Made by a program: the position numbers and the translations under genes. Shown here piece by piece: positions 26,230 through 37,300 of a DNA stretch of 64,000 nt; position 1 is the first letter of the stretch; every line of letters begins with the position of its first letter. Source of the stretch: Lepturacanthus savala (Eukaryota > Chordata > Actinopteri > Scombriformes > Trichiuridae); NCBI GenBank assembly GCA_030544235.1, contig JARUPU010000100.1, forward strand, positions 278,501-342,500, in the 5' to 3' direction. The notes beneath the pieces are model-generated. The model was not told the origin of the DNA and ran no database searches. It was given only the letters and a program-made list of their open reading frames with translations.

Positions 26230-27119
26230 GCTTCTTTTTTAAGTTTAATTTAAGTTAATAATTCTCGACTGATTCTAATGGAATCAAGGAGGGAGAGTTC
26301 CTTCTTTAAACTGGTTCCAATTAACACAGTTGTGTTTGGAACCATCTCTTCCTACAGACTTCCAGATCCTGTGTTTCCTTCTGTCTGAGCAGCAGCTGTA
26401 AAGTTTCCTAATCCTGTGACCTGTCGACCTTCCTCCTCCTTCACCGCTGGACGCCTCCACCAACACGACATTAGGCCGCTGCAGCTTCTCAGGTTCCCTC
26501 CACCATGTGTGGAAATGAATCCACTGCATCACTCTGCAGCAGCTATACCCACACCGATATCCTGCTCCAAAAATAGCATCACATAGCATGCAACACCAGC
26601 GAGGAGGCCACGTTTAAATCTACTATTCCTGTCCAGGAGGGTGAACCAGATCTGCTTTTTCCTTTGTGCAAAAGGTACATGAACAAGCAAGTAAAATGTG
26701 TAATTTTAGGAGCAGGAAGCCGCTGATTAAAAATGAGGTGCCTGCACCTTTTAGGAGAACAACACATGCACCTGCATGTTCTCCAGCTGCAACTTAAACC
26801 CGAAGCAACAACAGGGAAACGGCCGGTTATTGGATAGTTTAGAAAAGCTCTGAGTGACATCATGAAGTTGATAAACCTCTGGTTACCAGGAGAAAAGCTG
26901 CAGAATAACAGCGGAGTGGAATAAAAGCAGCCAATCATAGTCTACTACAGCGGAGAAGTAGTAAAAACTACAGCAGCTACGCCTCTAATATAAAATACTG
27001 ATGGACCGGGAGGTGGAAAATGAGCGTGAAAACCCGCCTGTTCCTGCATAGAAGAAATACAATAAATCGGTCGTTTAAAACAGCAACAATGCAGTAGCGT
27101 CTAATCATGATTTATAGGC
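26230..27119. other. No identifiable gene, flank of CpG island
   Basis: Unique-looking sequence of more balanced composition than its surroundings. Minus-strand ORFs at 26284-26589 and 26579-26938 show no recognised domain. Since this leads into a CpG island, an unannotated exon or promoter flank is possible but unsupported. Confidence 0.4.
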
Positions 27120-27625
27120 CCCGGAGTCCGTCTAAATGCTTTTAAGACGCCTTCGTGGATACAAAAGACGCCGCGCGTCTCGGTTCCAGCATCACCTGTC
27201 CGCACCGGGACGGAACCAGAACCAGCGACTCACCCAGAACACCGGAGGACGTCTGCGTCGGTTCCGGCCTCTCCGCGTCCCCCTGCTGTGCTCGGTGGCG
27301 GTGCCGCGGGTTCTCGGGGCCGTCGGCGGCGGCGGCGGACGCGCCTGCCGCTGCCGTCCCCGCGTCAGGCATCGCTGCTCGGTATCAGCGAGGAGCGGCG
27401 GAATGTGACGCTGTTCTCCGGGAAGCTGTGCAGCAGTAGCGGTGTCGCATGTCCGGAGGAGCGGGACGCATGGGTGGAGGAGGACCGGGGGGGGGGGGGC
27501 GTTAGACCGGCGGGGAGACGGCGGGGAGGCGGTCGGTGTCGGGGCGGCGGATCATCCTGCTGCTGCGAGTCCGGAGCGGGACGCGGCGGCGAGATGGAGA
27601 GAGACTGGAGGAGGGACAAAGAGAG
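27120..27625. promoter_or_regulatory. CpG-island-like GC-rich segment
   Basis: About 500 bp of high GC with abundant CpG (for example GGCCGTCGGCGGCGGCGGCG near 27321) in an otherwise AT-rich region, followed by a poly-G run and (CA)n at 27636-27657. This composition is what CpG-island promoters of vertebrate housekeeping genes look like. Overlapping long ORFs in several frames are expected from the GC bias and are not accepted as genes. Direction and target gene cannot be determined. Confidence 0.45.
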
Positions 27626-27839
27626 GGGGAGGGGCGACACACACACACACACACACAACATACTGGTTTAACCTCATGGGGTCCTCCGTCATATAATGAC
27701 GTCATATTAAACTCCAAATAATCTTTAATGTCCCCACCAAGATAAATAAGGATACTTTCACACACACTGGTTTATATGACCTCATGGGGTCCTCCATTAT
27801 TTGCCTACACTGTGGGGACCTCCCTTTCCAAATGAGATA

Positions 27840-29245
27840 CAGTTCATCCAGAAAGTATTCACAGCATTTCACTTTTTCCGTATTTTGTCATGTTGCAGCC
27901 TTATTCCAAAATTAATTCATTTTTCCTCAAAATTCTATACACAACACCCGACAATGACATTGTGAAAACAAGTTTTTGAGAGATTTTTTGATGTATTAAA
28001 AATAAAAACCTAATAAACCACATGTAGATAAGTATTCACAGCCTTTGTTCAACACTTTGCTGATGCACCTTCAGCAGCAGTTCCAGCCTCAGGTCTAGTT
28101 GAATATGATGCCACCAGCTTGCTGCACCTATCTTTATAAGTGTCAGTGCAGCCATTTTCAGATCTGTCCAGAGATGTTCCATCAGATTCAGGTCTGGGCT
28201 CTGGCTGGGCCACTCCAGGACATTCACAGTTGTCCTGAAGCTGCTCCTTTGATATCTTGGCTGTGTGTTTAGGGTCCTCTAGGGTCTAGACTAGGGCCGC
28301 CCCAGTCTGAGGTCCAGAGCTGTGGAGCAGGTCTTCATCCAGGATGTCTCTGTCCATTGCTGCATTCATCTTTCCCTCTATCCTGACTAGTCTCCCAGTT
28401 CCTGCTGCTGACAAACATCCCACAGCCTGATGCTGCACCACCAGCTTCACTGTAGGGATGGTGTTGTCCTGGTGATGAGCGGTGCCTGGTTTAAACATCA
28501 TGCCTGGTTTCACACCAAAGAGTTCAATCTTTGTCTCATCAGACCAGAGAATGTGGTTCCTCATGGTCTGAGAGTCCTTCAGGAGCCTTTTACTAAGGAG
28601 TGGCTTCATCTCTACCAGACAGGCCTGATTGGTGGATTGTTGCAGAGATGGTTGTCCTTCTGGAAGGTTCTCCTCTCTCCACAGAGGAACCTGGAGCTCT
28701 GACAGAGACCATCGGGTTCTTAGTCCCTGATCTCTCAGTTTAGATGGCTGCAGCTCTAGAAGAGTCCTGGTGGTTCTGAACTTCTTCCTTTTACAGATGA
28801 TGGAGGCCACTGTGCTCATTGGGACCTTCAGAGCAGCAGAAATGTTTCTGTACCTTCCCCAGATTTATACCTGGAGACAATCCTGTCTCTGAGGTCTACA
28901 GACGACTCCTCTGACTTCCTGTTGGTTTGTGACATCACTGTCAGCTGTGGACCTTCTATAGACAGGTGTGATGTCCATTCAGCTGAATTCACCACAGGTG
29001 GACTCCACTGAAGCTGTAGAAACATCTCAAGATGATCAGTGGAAACAGGATGAACCTGAGATTAATGTTGAGCTTCTGTGGCTGTGAATACTGATGTACA
29101 TGTGGTTTAGTAGTTTTTATTTGTAATAAATTTCTCTCAAAAAATGTAATTTTCATATTGTCATTATGGGATTTTGAGGGAAAAAAATGAATTGAATCAA
29201 TTTTGGAATAAGTTTGTAACATAACAATGTGGAAAAATTGAAAAA
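27840..29245 (-). mobile_element. Tc1-like transposon, near full length, decayed
   Basis: Inverted repeats of roughly 200 bp: the left begins at about 27840 (TCCAGAAAGTATTCACAGCA) and the right, reversed, occupies about 29050-29245 (TTATTCCAAAATTGATTCAA and ACCACATGTACATCAGTATT). The outermost part of the right end is missing or changed. The interior encodes a broken transposase on the minus strand. A shorter relative lies at 34003-34545. Confidence 0.85.
28036..28960 (-). pseudogene. Tc1 transposase pseudogene
   Basis: Pieces of one Tc1 transposase are spread over different frames. The N-terminal part lies near 28828-28960 (a KSEESSVDLRDRIVSRYKSG-like helix). The middle lies in 28286-28819, with the first DDE-region Asp in ILWSDETKIELFG. 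The C-terminal catalytic region lies in 28036-28227 (WPSQSPDLNLMEHLWTDLK, containing the second Asp and the final acidic residue). At least two frame changes separate these parts, so the gene is dead. Order and spacing agree with a protein of about 340 residues. Confidence 0.88.
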
Positions 29246-29368
29246 TATATGCTATCAACTAGTTTTATATTCTACATTTTGTGTTAAAAATTCACACATT
29301 GTGATTTATGTAAAAATCTAAATAAATAATATTAATAATAATATTAAGGAGTGGGTCAGTCTAATGAT

Positions 29369-29490
29369 GATGATGATATTTAACTCCTGGACAGGAAGGA
29401 TGAGCCCAACGATACCATAGAAAACCAGTGATTATTGGACATTAAAATCCACATGATCATAAAATCTCTGCTGACCTATGGAGCTCTGTG
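29369..29490. repeat. Dispersed repeat, copy 2
   Basis: Counterpart of 10752-10875: same orientation, about 90 percent alike by eye. Flanking words (GTCACTGACC near 29605, TCAGTGACAAA near 11070) suggest the parent repeat is longer. Confidence 0.65.
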
Positions 29491-29984
29491 GTTTCTACAG
29501 TGAATGAACCCAATGAATGAACACACCATGTACATGTATAGAGACCTGATGAATGCTTCTTAAAACTAACATTTTTTGGACTTTCTCATCTTGTCAAACA
29601 TTATTTGTCACTGACCCGGACACAATTTTTGATTTTTCAAATCAAAAAAATCTTTCAGGCCAATGTCCCCACCAAGAAGATAAACACACACACACACCTA
29701 GGATAAACATTATAATTAATATATAATAATAATAATAATAATATCATAATTTCATGAAGATTTTATAGCTTTAACCACATCAGTCCCAAGCCTGTTTTTC
29801 AGTTTTCTGTTTTATTGCTGATGTAATTCTTTTTATTTTTTTATATTTTAAGAAAAAAACTTTAACATGTTTTTAAATATAAGTTTTACATTTGTTTGTT
29901 TGTTTGTAAATTTGTTTTTCCTTAATCAACTAATATTAAACTTTTTACTTTTAACTTAAAATTAGGGTTAGGGTTAGGGTGGCG

Positions 29985-30350
29985 CAGGGGTTAGTGCTGT
30001 TCCCTCACAGCAAGAAGGTCGCAGGTTCTAGACCTCCTTGGTCCTGGGTCTGGGACCTTTCTGTGTGGAGTTTGCATGTTCTCCCTGTCTGGTGGGTTTT
30101 CACCAGGTTCTAGTCCTGGTCCAGGTTCTCCAGCTTCCTCCCACAGTCCAAATACATGCTGAGGTTAATTGGAGACTCTAAATCACCATAGGTCTGAGTG
30201 TGTGAGTGAATGGTGTGTGTGCCCCACGATTGGCTGGCGACCATCTGGGGTGTATCCCTGCCTCTCACCGTAACACGCTGTGATTGGCTCCAGCAGACCA
30301 TGTGACCCTAATGAGGAATAAGCAGATATAGAAAATGACTGACTGACCAT
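29985..30350 (+). mobile_element. tRNA-derived SINE, near full length
   Basis: It opens with an RNA polymerase III A-box-like TGGCGCAGGGGTTAGTGCTG and a B-box-like GGTTCTAGACC about 45 bp later, which form the tRNA-like head. The body follows (TGGAGTTTGCATGTTCTCCC; CCTCCCACAGTCCAAATACA) and the tail is GACTGACTGACC. A short (TTAGGG) patch precedes it at about 29963-29980. This repeat class is abundant in teleosts; the family name is not assigned. Confidence 0.8.
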
Positions 30351-30904
30351 TTTCTTTGCAGAAAATATCATTTTAATGTCTGTGATAGTCGCTGCTGCAC
30401 AAATCTGCCCATAAACGAAAACCTATTTATCCCATGTTCAAAATTCTTTTTGGAGGATTATTGTAGAGACTTGGATGATTAAATAGATATATACATGTCA
30501 GGGTTAAAATCATAATAATCTAAATAAAATGACTCTTTCTGGGAGGGTTTGTCTTCTCCATGTTCTCAGGAGAAAGTTGATGACGTTATGTGACAGGAAC
30601 TACTTGGAAACTTAAATTCTATGCTTAAAACCTTTTGTCTGTACTATCATGTCATTAGGCAGACAATCTGTATGAGTAACATTAAGATTTGTTATTTTAA
30701 GTATAAAATGACAGTAATAGACTTAAAGGTTAATAGGCTTTAATAGGTTAAAGATCTGAAATAATAAAATGCAACAAACATGCAAAAAAATAAGAAATCA
30801 GGAAGACTTTTTCCCAGCACTGTAAATATCAGACTGCAGATGTCCTGTTATAAACTATCTCAACTTGCAGCCAGCTTCAGGGACTATTTTAGGAACATAA
30901 TGGT

Positions 30905-30944
30905 CATTTTCCATGAATGCATGGACATGCATTCATGGAAAATG
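30905..30944. repeat. 40-nt perfect palindrome
   Basis: Two exact 19-bp arms (CATTTTCCATGAATGCATG and complement) with GA between them. No surrounding transposon ends are visible, so it stands alone in AT-rich sequence. Confidence 0.9.
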
Positions 30945-31439
30945 TCTTGTCCTTTCAGAGAAATATGTATTATTCACCCTGCAGTGACCTCTGTCAGACA
31001 TTGATGCCAGAAATACCATCTGCTTTGCTATATTAAGGAAAGAAAATCATAAAATGACATTTAATTGGCCCCATGTCCATTCGTGTCATCACCAAAATGC
31101 ATATTTATGTATTAAGGTTGAATTAAAAGCACTCTAATCCTGTATCAACCAGTCCAACAGGTGGATAAAAAGCACTATACCCTGTCCTCAAACATTAAAT
31201 AAGCTATGACTTATTTATTAATGCAAAAATATCTCCATAGATTAAACTTTTAGTGACACTCACGTCTTGGGAAAAGTTTTCTCTTTTCAGTCCACTGGAC
31301 CTTCGGTACACTAAAATATACTTAGCCAGCAGTTAATAATAATGATAATAATAATAATAAATAATGTTTGAGTGATCTAGTTATTTCACACTGTTCCACA
31401 TGAGCAAACCGGAACCACACATTTCAGTTTCAGTTAATT

Positions 31440-31875
31440 ATTGTAATAGAATAGAGTGCGGAGGTAGGAATTAATAAGGATTTTACTTCTTCCTACTCCT
31501 TTTCCAACAGGTTTAGCTTTTTTATTTATGTATTTATTGTTATTATTTTTACTTATATTATTATTGATATTATTAGTCTTGAATTAATAATTAGGAGACA
31601 TATACTATAGGTATTGTATTTTGTGGTTAGTGGAGGGATACAAAGGAAAAATTGAGAAAATGGGGAAAAAAAGGAAAGAAGATGAAAAAAAGGAAAAGGA
31701 GGAAAGGAGAAAAAGAGGATGGATTTTTTGTTTGTTTTCTATTTATGTATTGCTTCCATCTTAATCTGCTTTTTATTTATTTGTTTGTATATTTTATTTT
31801 TATTTATTTCCTTCGGAAATTGTAATAAACTGTTCAGTGCTCACATACGTTGGAAATAAAGATTCAAATCAATCG
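31440..31875. repeat. LINE-like 3' tail fragment, copy 2
   Basis: Same dispersed repeat as 20365-20675, extending further: purine-rich GGAAAAATTGAGAAAATGG, TTTATTTATT blocks, then TTGGAAATAAAGATTCAAAT at about 31849, which looks like a polyadenylation signal plus short tail repeats. There is no coding region. Confidence 0.5.
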
Positions 31876-32078
31876 ATCAGTTCAAATTCCTTTGTTGTGG
31901 TTGAGTGGCTGTGAAAAGTTTATGTAAATTTGGTTTTCAGAACCGCTGAGTTTTAAATCCTAGAGCTGAAGAAGCTTCCTGGGTGAGAGGTGAGATGTCT
32001 TCAAACAAACTAAAGAGTCCAGTTGCTTTTCTCTACAACTCCACAAGATGTTAGGGTTAGCTTTAACAAGGGCTTTAA

Positions 32079-32575
32079 GGGCTGTTCACACCGGACTTAA
32101 CAGATGCGATTTTTTCGCGTGATGGACGCGATTTTGTTGTTTTGCGAAAATTCTCCAGATTGCGTCATCGCGTCCCCGTCTGTTTCGTTTCCTCTCATCA
32201 TCCATGTGGTCACCTCTGTCACTGCGTTGTCCAGCTCTGAAATTCCGAAGCCCCGCCCTCCGCTGGAGGTCACAGAGCTCGGCTGATTTCAACGCTTCCT
32301 ACCGGAGCTCCGCCTGGACGACGCCACTTCCAAGTCCATTGAAAAGTAAAAGACTGGCGATAAGTGAATTTCTCGTTGTCATGGGGACATGGAGTGAATC
32401 TCAACGCTGATTGGTTGTCGCGGTACATCATCCTGCGAATTCGCCTGAAAAGTTCAATATTTTCAACCCGACAGGCGAATTTTGCGTCGCGAAGTGCGAT
32501 TTTTCGCCACTTCGCGTCCATTGATTCGCGCTGTGAAAAATCGTGTCTTTCCATTGACTTAACATGTAACCAATT
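32079..32575. mobile_element. MITE, PIF/Harbinger-like, right end lost
   Basis: Begins AAGGGCTGTTCACACCGGAC and follows the copy at 19490-20074 through CCATTGACTTAACATGTAA, then diverges before the right terminal repeat. It is therefore truncated on the right. Short minus-strand ORFs inside are chance frames. Confidence 0.75.
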
Positions 32576-32579
32576 TTTT

Positions 32580-34002
32580 TCAACAAAATGTCAACAAGAC
32601 ACTCAGCTACAAGTCTATATCAAACATTATTAGATTAACTAAACATCATTTCAACCCCAAGCAATAATATGAGAATATAGAGAAAACAATTTCTGCATTT
32701 TTGTGATAATATTATAGTATTAATTATATTATCTCTGTTTGGACACACCTAGACTAAAACAAACCGATAAAACAACCTAAATACATGGATTAGAGGCAGA
32801 GATAATTTATTCCCTTCTTTGCTTCATTTTAGTTGGATGTACTTCAACACTGTACATTTTAAATATATTCTGTCACAGGTGTTAACTTCATTTAAAGCCA
32901 GGATCATTCAGTAAACCCTGTAGTTGTAGAGATTTACTGCATTAAGTCTGGATATGTCATTTCTGAGAGATAGGCTGATAAATAGGACACGAGGGGAAGA
33001 GGTAAAGACCGGGTGTGACTACACCTTCAGTAAACTCGCATCCTTCAGACACTGGGGATTGTTACGAAACATAATGATCCACTAGAGACAGGGATGTAGT
33101 CCTGTTTAAAACTCTGTCTTCTATCAGATTCATGGTTTAATTATCAATCTTTTTGGTAATTAATAGTCTTCAAAGATACTTGTGCCTTGATGTTGTTTAA
33201 CAGCTGTGAGGTAGCAGCTGTTCTGTTTCCTGTTTGTGACGCATTGAGTAGACGTTAAATTATTGAGTTCAGATTCCAGGTCTCTCTCTCACACACACAC
33301 ACTCCAGGTTTTCTGCTGCATTTCACTGTGCAGATGTGAAGCTGCAGCTCACGTTTAGTAGACCCTGGTCTGCTGCAGAAATTCTGCTTATTCACCTTTC
33401 TCTGGGCTGGGAGCTGCAGGACCTGCAGCAGGATGCACACACACACACACACTACAGTGTATTGTCTATGCTCTCGGTTTACAGTAGTGTGTTTAAAAAC
33501 GTGAGTAAAAAATAAATTCAGTGTGTTTGCATATAATTTTTTTTGTTGTACAAGTAGGCTACTCTATTGTATAATAGATTTAATACAAATCAAAAGTAGA
33601 TGGACGGATGGACAGACAGATATGAGCAACAGGAGCTACACAGACCGAATTTAAGGTTATATAGTAGGCATGACTTCTTGTAGATTGACAGGTCTGTGGC
33701 CCATTGGGAGTTGAGAAGCTGTCGTAACCAATCAGCTTCAACATGGTGAGCCGCACCCTTACTGTGGCAAATGTAAACACCTCATGCGAACATGAGTTTT
33801 GAGTCTTTCTGGTTTTGACAAACAGTTGAGGATAATAAATTATCTCTTTAAAAACTAACGTTACATTTACGAGTTGTTATGAAATCACAGGTTGATATGA
33901 AGTCACAGGTTAACCTGACTGATGTAAGGTTTTTGTAAAATCATCAGGTTATGTTAAACTCAGAGTAAGTTAAACCTGAGATGAGGGAAACTCTGAGTTA
34001 CA
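32580..34002. other. No identifiable gene
   Basis: Intergenic sequence with two (CA)n microsatellites (about 33288-33301 and 33436-33452). No recognised gene. Confidence 0.5.
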
Positions 34003-34545
34003 ATGCATCCAGAAAGAATTCACAGCACTTCACTTTTTCCACATTTTGTTATATCATTTCATTGTCATTTTTTCCTTAAAATTCTACACACAACACACCA
34101 TAATGACAATGTGAAAAAAGTTTTTTGGGGATTTTTGCAAATTTATTAAAAATAGAAAACCCTAAGACACCACATGCACATAAGTATTTATAGCCTTTGC
34201 TGATGCACATTTTGCAGCAATTCCAGCCTCAAGTCTTTTTGAATATGATGCCACCAGCTTGCCACACCTATCTGGGCATTTTTGTCCATTCCTCTTTGCA
34301 GCACCTCTCAAGCTCCATCAAGGGTTAGGGTTAGGTTGGAAAGCGTTGGTGCACAGACATTTTCAGATCTGTCCAGAGATGTTCCATCAGATTCCAGTCT
34401 GGGCTCTGGCTGGGCCACTCAAGAACATTCACAGAGTTGTCCTGAAGCTGCTCCTTTGATATCTTGGCTGTTTGCTTAGGGTCGTTGTCCTGCTGAAAGA
34501 TGAACCGTTGCCCCAGTCTGAGGTCAAGAGCTCTGTGTCAGGTTC
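34003..34545 (-). mobile_element. Tc1-like transposon, truncated copy
   Basis: Starts TGCATCCAGAAAGAATTCAC, the same terminal type as 27840. It continues with the reversed C-terminal transposase region (reverse complement of WPSQSPDL-type codons near 34375-34425), then breaks off at about 34545. A short GGGTTAGGGTTAGG patch at 34322-34336 sits inside it, the first telomere-like sequence met on the way to the terminal mosaic. Confidence 0.75.
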
Positions 34546-34549
34546 AAAC

Positions 34550-35055
34550 AACCTAAAACATTTAAAAACACAAAGAGGAGAAGACAAGGGATTAAGATTT
34601 CATACTGGTGAGGAGAACAGACAGAGATGCTCAGTTGCAGCCTAGTTAAGGGTTAAGGTTACAGATTAGGTTCAGTTTAAGGTTGGAACTAAGTTTAGCA
34701 GTTGGGCCTAGGTGAGTATTAAGGTTAAGGTCAGGTTAAAATTAGGGTTAATTGATAACTAAGGGCTAAGGTTATGTTCATGGTGGGCTGAAAGGTGGTG
34801 GGAGATGTGTTGGGTGAGTGCTTGTGACTTTGTGCTTTTGTAACTAGCAAGTTATCCTTAAATTTCCTGTAGAAATAATGGAAAAGACTATAGAGGTCAA
34901 AAGGTCGATGATGAAAAAATGGTCGGAAAACCGAGGAAATTAATGTTATTTTTCATAGGACGGAGAAGGGAGATTGTGATCTTAATTTAGAGTTTTTAGA
35001 ATAGATATTAAAGGCTGCTGAGCCTCATATTTAGTGCTATAATAAGCTGATATTA
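34550..35055. repeat. Diverged copy of part of the 3,556-bp unit
   Basis: From about 34780 (CATGGTGGGCTGAAAGGTGG) to 35050 this tracks 39420-39710 of the tandem unit, including AGGTCAAAAGGTCGATGATG and GCTATAATAAGCTGATATTA, but with many substitutions. The preceding 34620-34780 is degenerate GGTTAAGGTTAGG sequence like that upstream in the unit. An old relative of the same subtelomeric element is therefore present here. Confidence 0.75.
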
Positions 35056-35129
35056 TAAGGGTTAGGGTTGGGGTTAGGGCAGGGGTTAGGGCTATACATC
35101 TGGGGTTAAGGTTAGGCAGAATTTTAGGA

Positions 35130-35328
35130 GTGGTTAGGGTTAGGGGGAGGGTTAGGGTTAGGGTTAGGGTTAGGGTTAGGGTTAGGGGTTAGGGTTAGGG
35201 TTAGGGTTAGGGTTAGGGTTAGGGGTTAGGGTTAGGGTTAGGGTGGGTTAGGGTTAGGGTTAGGGTTAGGGGTTAGGGTTAGGGTAGGGTTAGGGTTAGG
35301 GTTAGGGTTAGGGTTAGGGTTAGGGTTT
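35130..35328 (+). repeat. Telomeric (TTAGGG)n block 1
   Basis: About 30 TTAGGG units, G-rich strand on +, with occasional GGGG or GGGTGGG interruptions. It ends at the junction with the subtelomeric element at 35329. Confidence 0.95.
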
Positions 35329-36430
35329 TGAAAAATTAACGACGAACACGTCCCATGGGACCCTCGAAGGGAATTGCATGGTTGAATGACGTGAACTACG
35401 GTGGCGGCACGGCCCTTGTACTTTTAGGGCCCGATCCTACTGAATTTTGAGGGGATAGAATAGGAGGATATAAGGAGATAACCCAAGGTTTCCAGTTCCA
35501 AACAGGTTTATGGTTAAATTGGTGTTAATTACTATGTTATTACAATACCCCAGAATAAGGGAATCAGGAGAGAGATCGGAGCAGTAAAAGAGGAGACCCT
35601 CTTAGCGGCCGCCCGGCTAACCGCAGCCTGATTGAAGTCCAACCTGATGTCCAATATCCCAAGGTGATTGATTAAATTGGTGTTTATTACAATGTTATTA
35701 TAATCTAAACGTAGTTAGTTTAGGGTTAAGATTAGTTGTTAGGGCCTAGTTGAGGGATAAATTTGGGTTACGGTTAGAATTAAGGTTAGGGTTAGAAGTT
35801 AGGGCTTAGGTAAGGGTTAAGTTTTGGGGTTAAAGTGAAAATTAAGGTTGAGGTTAGGTTTAAGGTGGAGATTAGGGTTATGATTAGGGGTTAGGGCTTA
35901 GTTAGGGGTAGGGTTAGATTTAGGGTTATGGTTAGGACCTAGTCAGAGGTTAAGATAAGGGTTATGCTTAGTAGTTAGGGCTTAGTTAGGGTTATAGTTA
36001 GGGTTAGGGCCTAGTTAGGGGTTAAGGTTAGGTTAGGGGTTAGTTAAGGGTTAGGGTTAGCAGTTAAGGTCTAGTTAGGGGTTAAGGTTAGGGCCTAGTT
36101 AGGGGTAAAATTTAGGGTTATTGTTGGGGTTAGGGCCTAGTTAAGGGTTAAGTTTAGGGTTGGGTTTAGGGGTTAAGTTTAGGGTTAGGGTTGGGGTTAT
36201 AGTTAGGGTTAGGGTCTAGTTAAGGGTTAAGTTTAGGGGTTAGGGGTTAAGGTTAGAGTTATAGTAGGGGTTAGGGCCTAGTTGAGGGTTAAGTTTAGGG
36301 TTAAGGGTTAAGTTTAGGGGTTAAGGTTAGGGTTATAGTTGGGGTTAGGGTCTAATTAAAGATTAAATTTAGGGTTAGGTTTAGTGGTTAAGGTTAGGGC
36401 CTAGTTAGGGGTTAAGTTTAGGTTTAGGGT
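35329..36430. repeat. Subtelomeric element A (diverged start of the 3,556-bp unit family)
   Basis: After the telomeric block the sequence begins ATTAACGACGAACACGTCCC. This is homologous to the first 80 bp of the 3,556-bp unit (GTTAACGAAGAACATATCCC) and nearly identical to 61690-61790. It includes one copy of the module CTCTTAGCGGCCGCCCGGCT, which is present twice in each 3,556-bp unit. From about 35720 it becomes degenerate telomere-like sequence (TTAGGGCCTAGTTAGGGGTT and variants). No credible protein is encoded. Confidence 0.75.
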
Positions 36431-36433
36431 TCA

Positions 36434-36619
36434 GATTAGGGTTAGGGTTAGGGTTAGGGTTAGGGTTAGGGTTAGGGTTAGGGTTAGGGGTTAGGGGTTA
36501 GGGTTAGGGTTAGGGTTAGGGTTAGGGTTAGGGGTTAGGGTTAGGGTTAGGGTTAGGGTTAGGGTTAGGGTTAGGGGTTAGGGTTAGGGTTAGGGTTAGG
36601 GTTAGGGTTAGGGTTAGGG
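36434..36619 (+). repeat. Telomeric (TTAGGG)n block 2
   Basis: Nearly pure TTAGGG with a few TTAGGGG variants. It runs directly into the PLE 5' fragment at 36620. Confidence 0.96.
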
Positions 36620-36762
36620 TTGGGGAATGAAACCTGTCCCCTAGGGGGCCCAGGTGGTGCACGGTCCATCCCTCGGCCGAGTTCGCTCCTCCACTCCCCG
36701 ATGCGTCCGTTGGACCTCTGCCGCCTCCTTCCATGGCGGACCACGGTCCATTCTCCGTCCAT
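36620..36762 (-). pseudogene. PLE ORF1 N-terminal stub, family 1
   Basis: About 47 codons resemble the N-terminus of the complete ORF1 (58303-60315). The shared features are a W..VR.GRR basic motif at residues 5-13 and GMDRAPP at about 31-37, then Pro/Gly-rich sequence to VSFP at residue 47. After that the frame reads into telomeric repeat as Pro-Asn repeats. There is no SGNH domain, so it is a remnant. Confidence 0.75.
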
Positions 36763-36777
36763 TCTTGGACTTTTTAG

Positions 36778-36809
<32 letters not shown>

Positions 36810-37038
36810 TGTATTTGATATGAAATGTATTTATTAATTATGTATTTGCTGATTTTAATGTCGCCTTTGTTATTATATGCTTATTAGAATTTTTTAATTT
36901 TGTGTATGTAATTGGTTGATATTTTTATATATTTTTATATTGTAGAGAAAGAAAATAAATTTTTTAGAAAAAAATAAAAAAATGAAAAAAATTTTTTATA
37001 AATTAAAACTATCAATTTTTAATCAAACTAAAATTTAA

Positions 37039-37094
37039 TGTGCCAATTGTCGACGTTTCGGAAAATAATTTACTCCTTCTTCAGGACTGGCACA
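37039..37094 (-). ncRNA. Type I hammerhead ribozyme, PLE family 1
   Basis: On the minus strand: stem I 5' strand TGTGCCAGTC, core CTGAAGA, stem II (GGAG/TTCC with an AT-rich loop), GAAA, minimal stem III CGTC, then stem I 3' strand GAC...TGGCACA. All invariant core bases are present; N7 is A. Stem III is only the self-complementary ACGT, the minimal form reported for hammerheads of Penelope-like elements, which may work better as dimers. Predicted cleavage follows the GTC. Confidence 0.85.
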
Positions 37095-37171
37095 AGAAAA
37101 GGGCTCTGGCAAGGCGATCTTTCTCTCTCAGTGTCAAAATGAAAAGTGAGCTCCCTGCTCTTCTGCCTGCC

Positions 37172-37179
37172 TTATATAG
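37172..37179 (-). promoter_or_regulatory. TATA box of PLE family 1
   Basis: TATATAAG on the minus strand (within GCTATATAAGG), about 78 nt upstream of the hammerhead. The same order and similar spacing are seen in the other PLE families in this window. Confidence 0.55.
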
Positions 37180-37300
37180 CTTTTGCCCTACGTACGCAAC
37201 AAAAAATGTACTGGGTCTCCAGCTGTGGCTCAATAGGCCTGAAAATCTCTATAAATTTAAAAAAAACATAAGAGGTTGAAATGATATATTTATTTATTTA

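Larger units (their letters stand above)
36620..37300 (-). mobile_element. PLE 5'-region fragment, family 1 (solo)
   Basis: Contains only the 5' region of a Penelope-like element, in the order seen on the minus strand: TATA box (37172-37179), hammerhead ribozyme (37039-37094), AT-rich leader, ORF1 start codon (36760-36762) and about 47 codons of ORF1. The sequence then changes to (CCCTAA)n at 36619. The fragment is diverged from the complete element at 54573-61618 but has the same layout and the same breakpoint in ORF1. The right boundary is uncertain because AT-rich sequence follows. Confidence 0.8.

Noticed and set aside
27136..27765. Several long overlapping ORFs in the GC-rich island
   Set aside because: Open frames on both strands are expected at this GC content; no family resemblance or conserved start.
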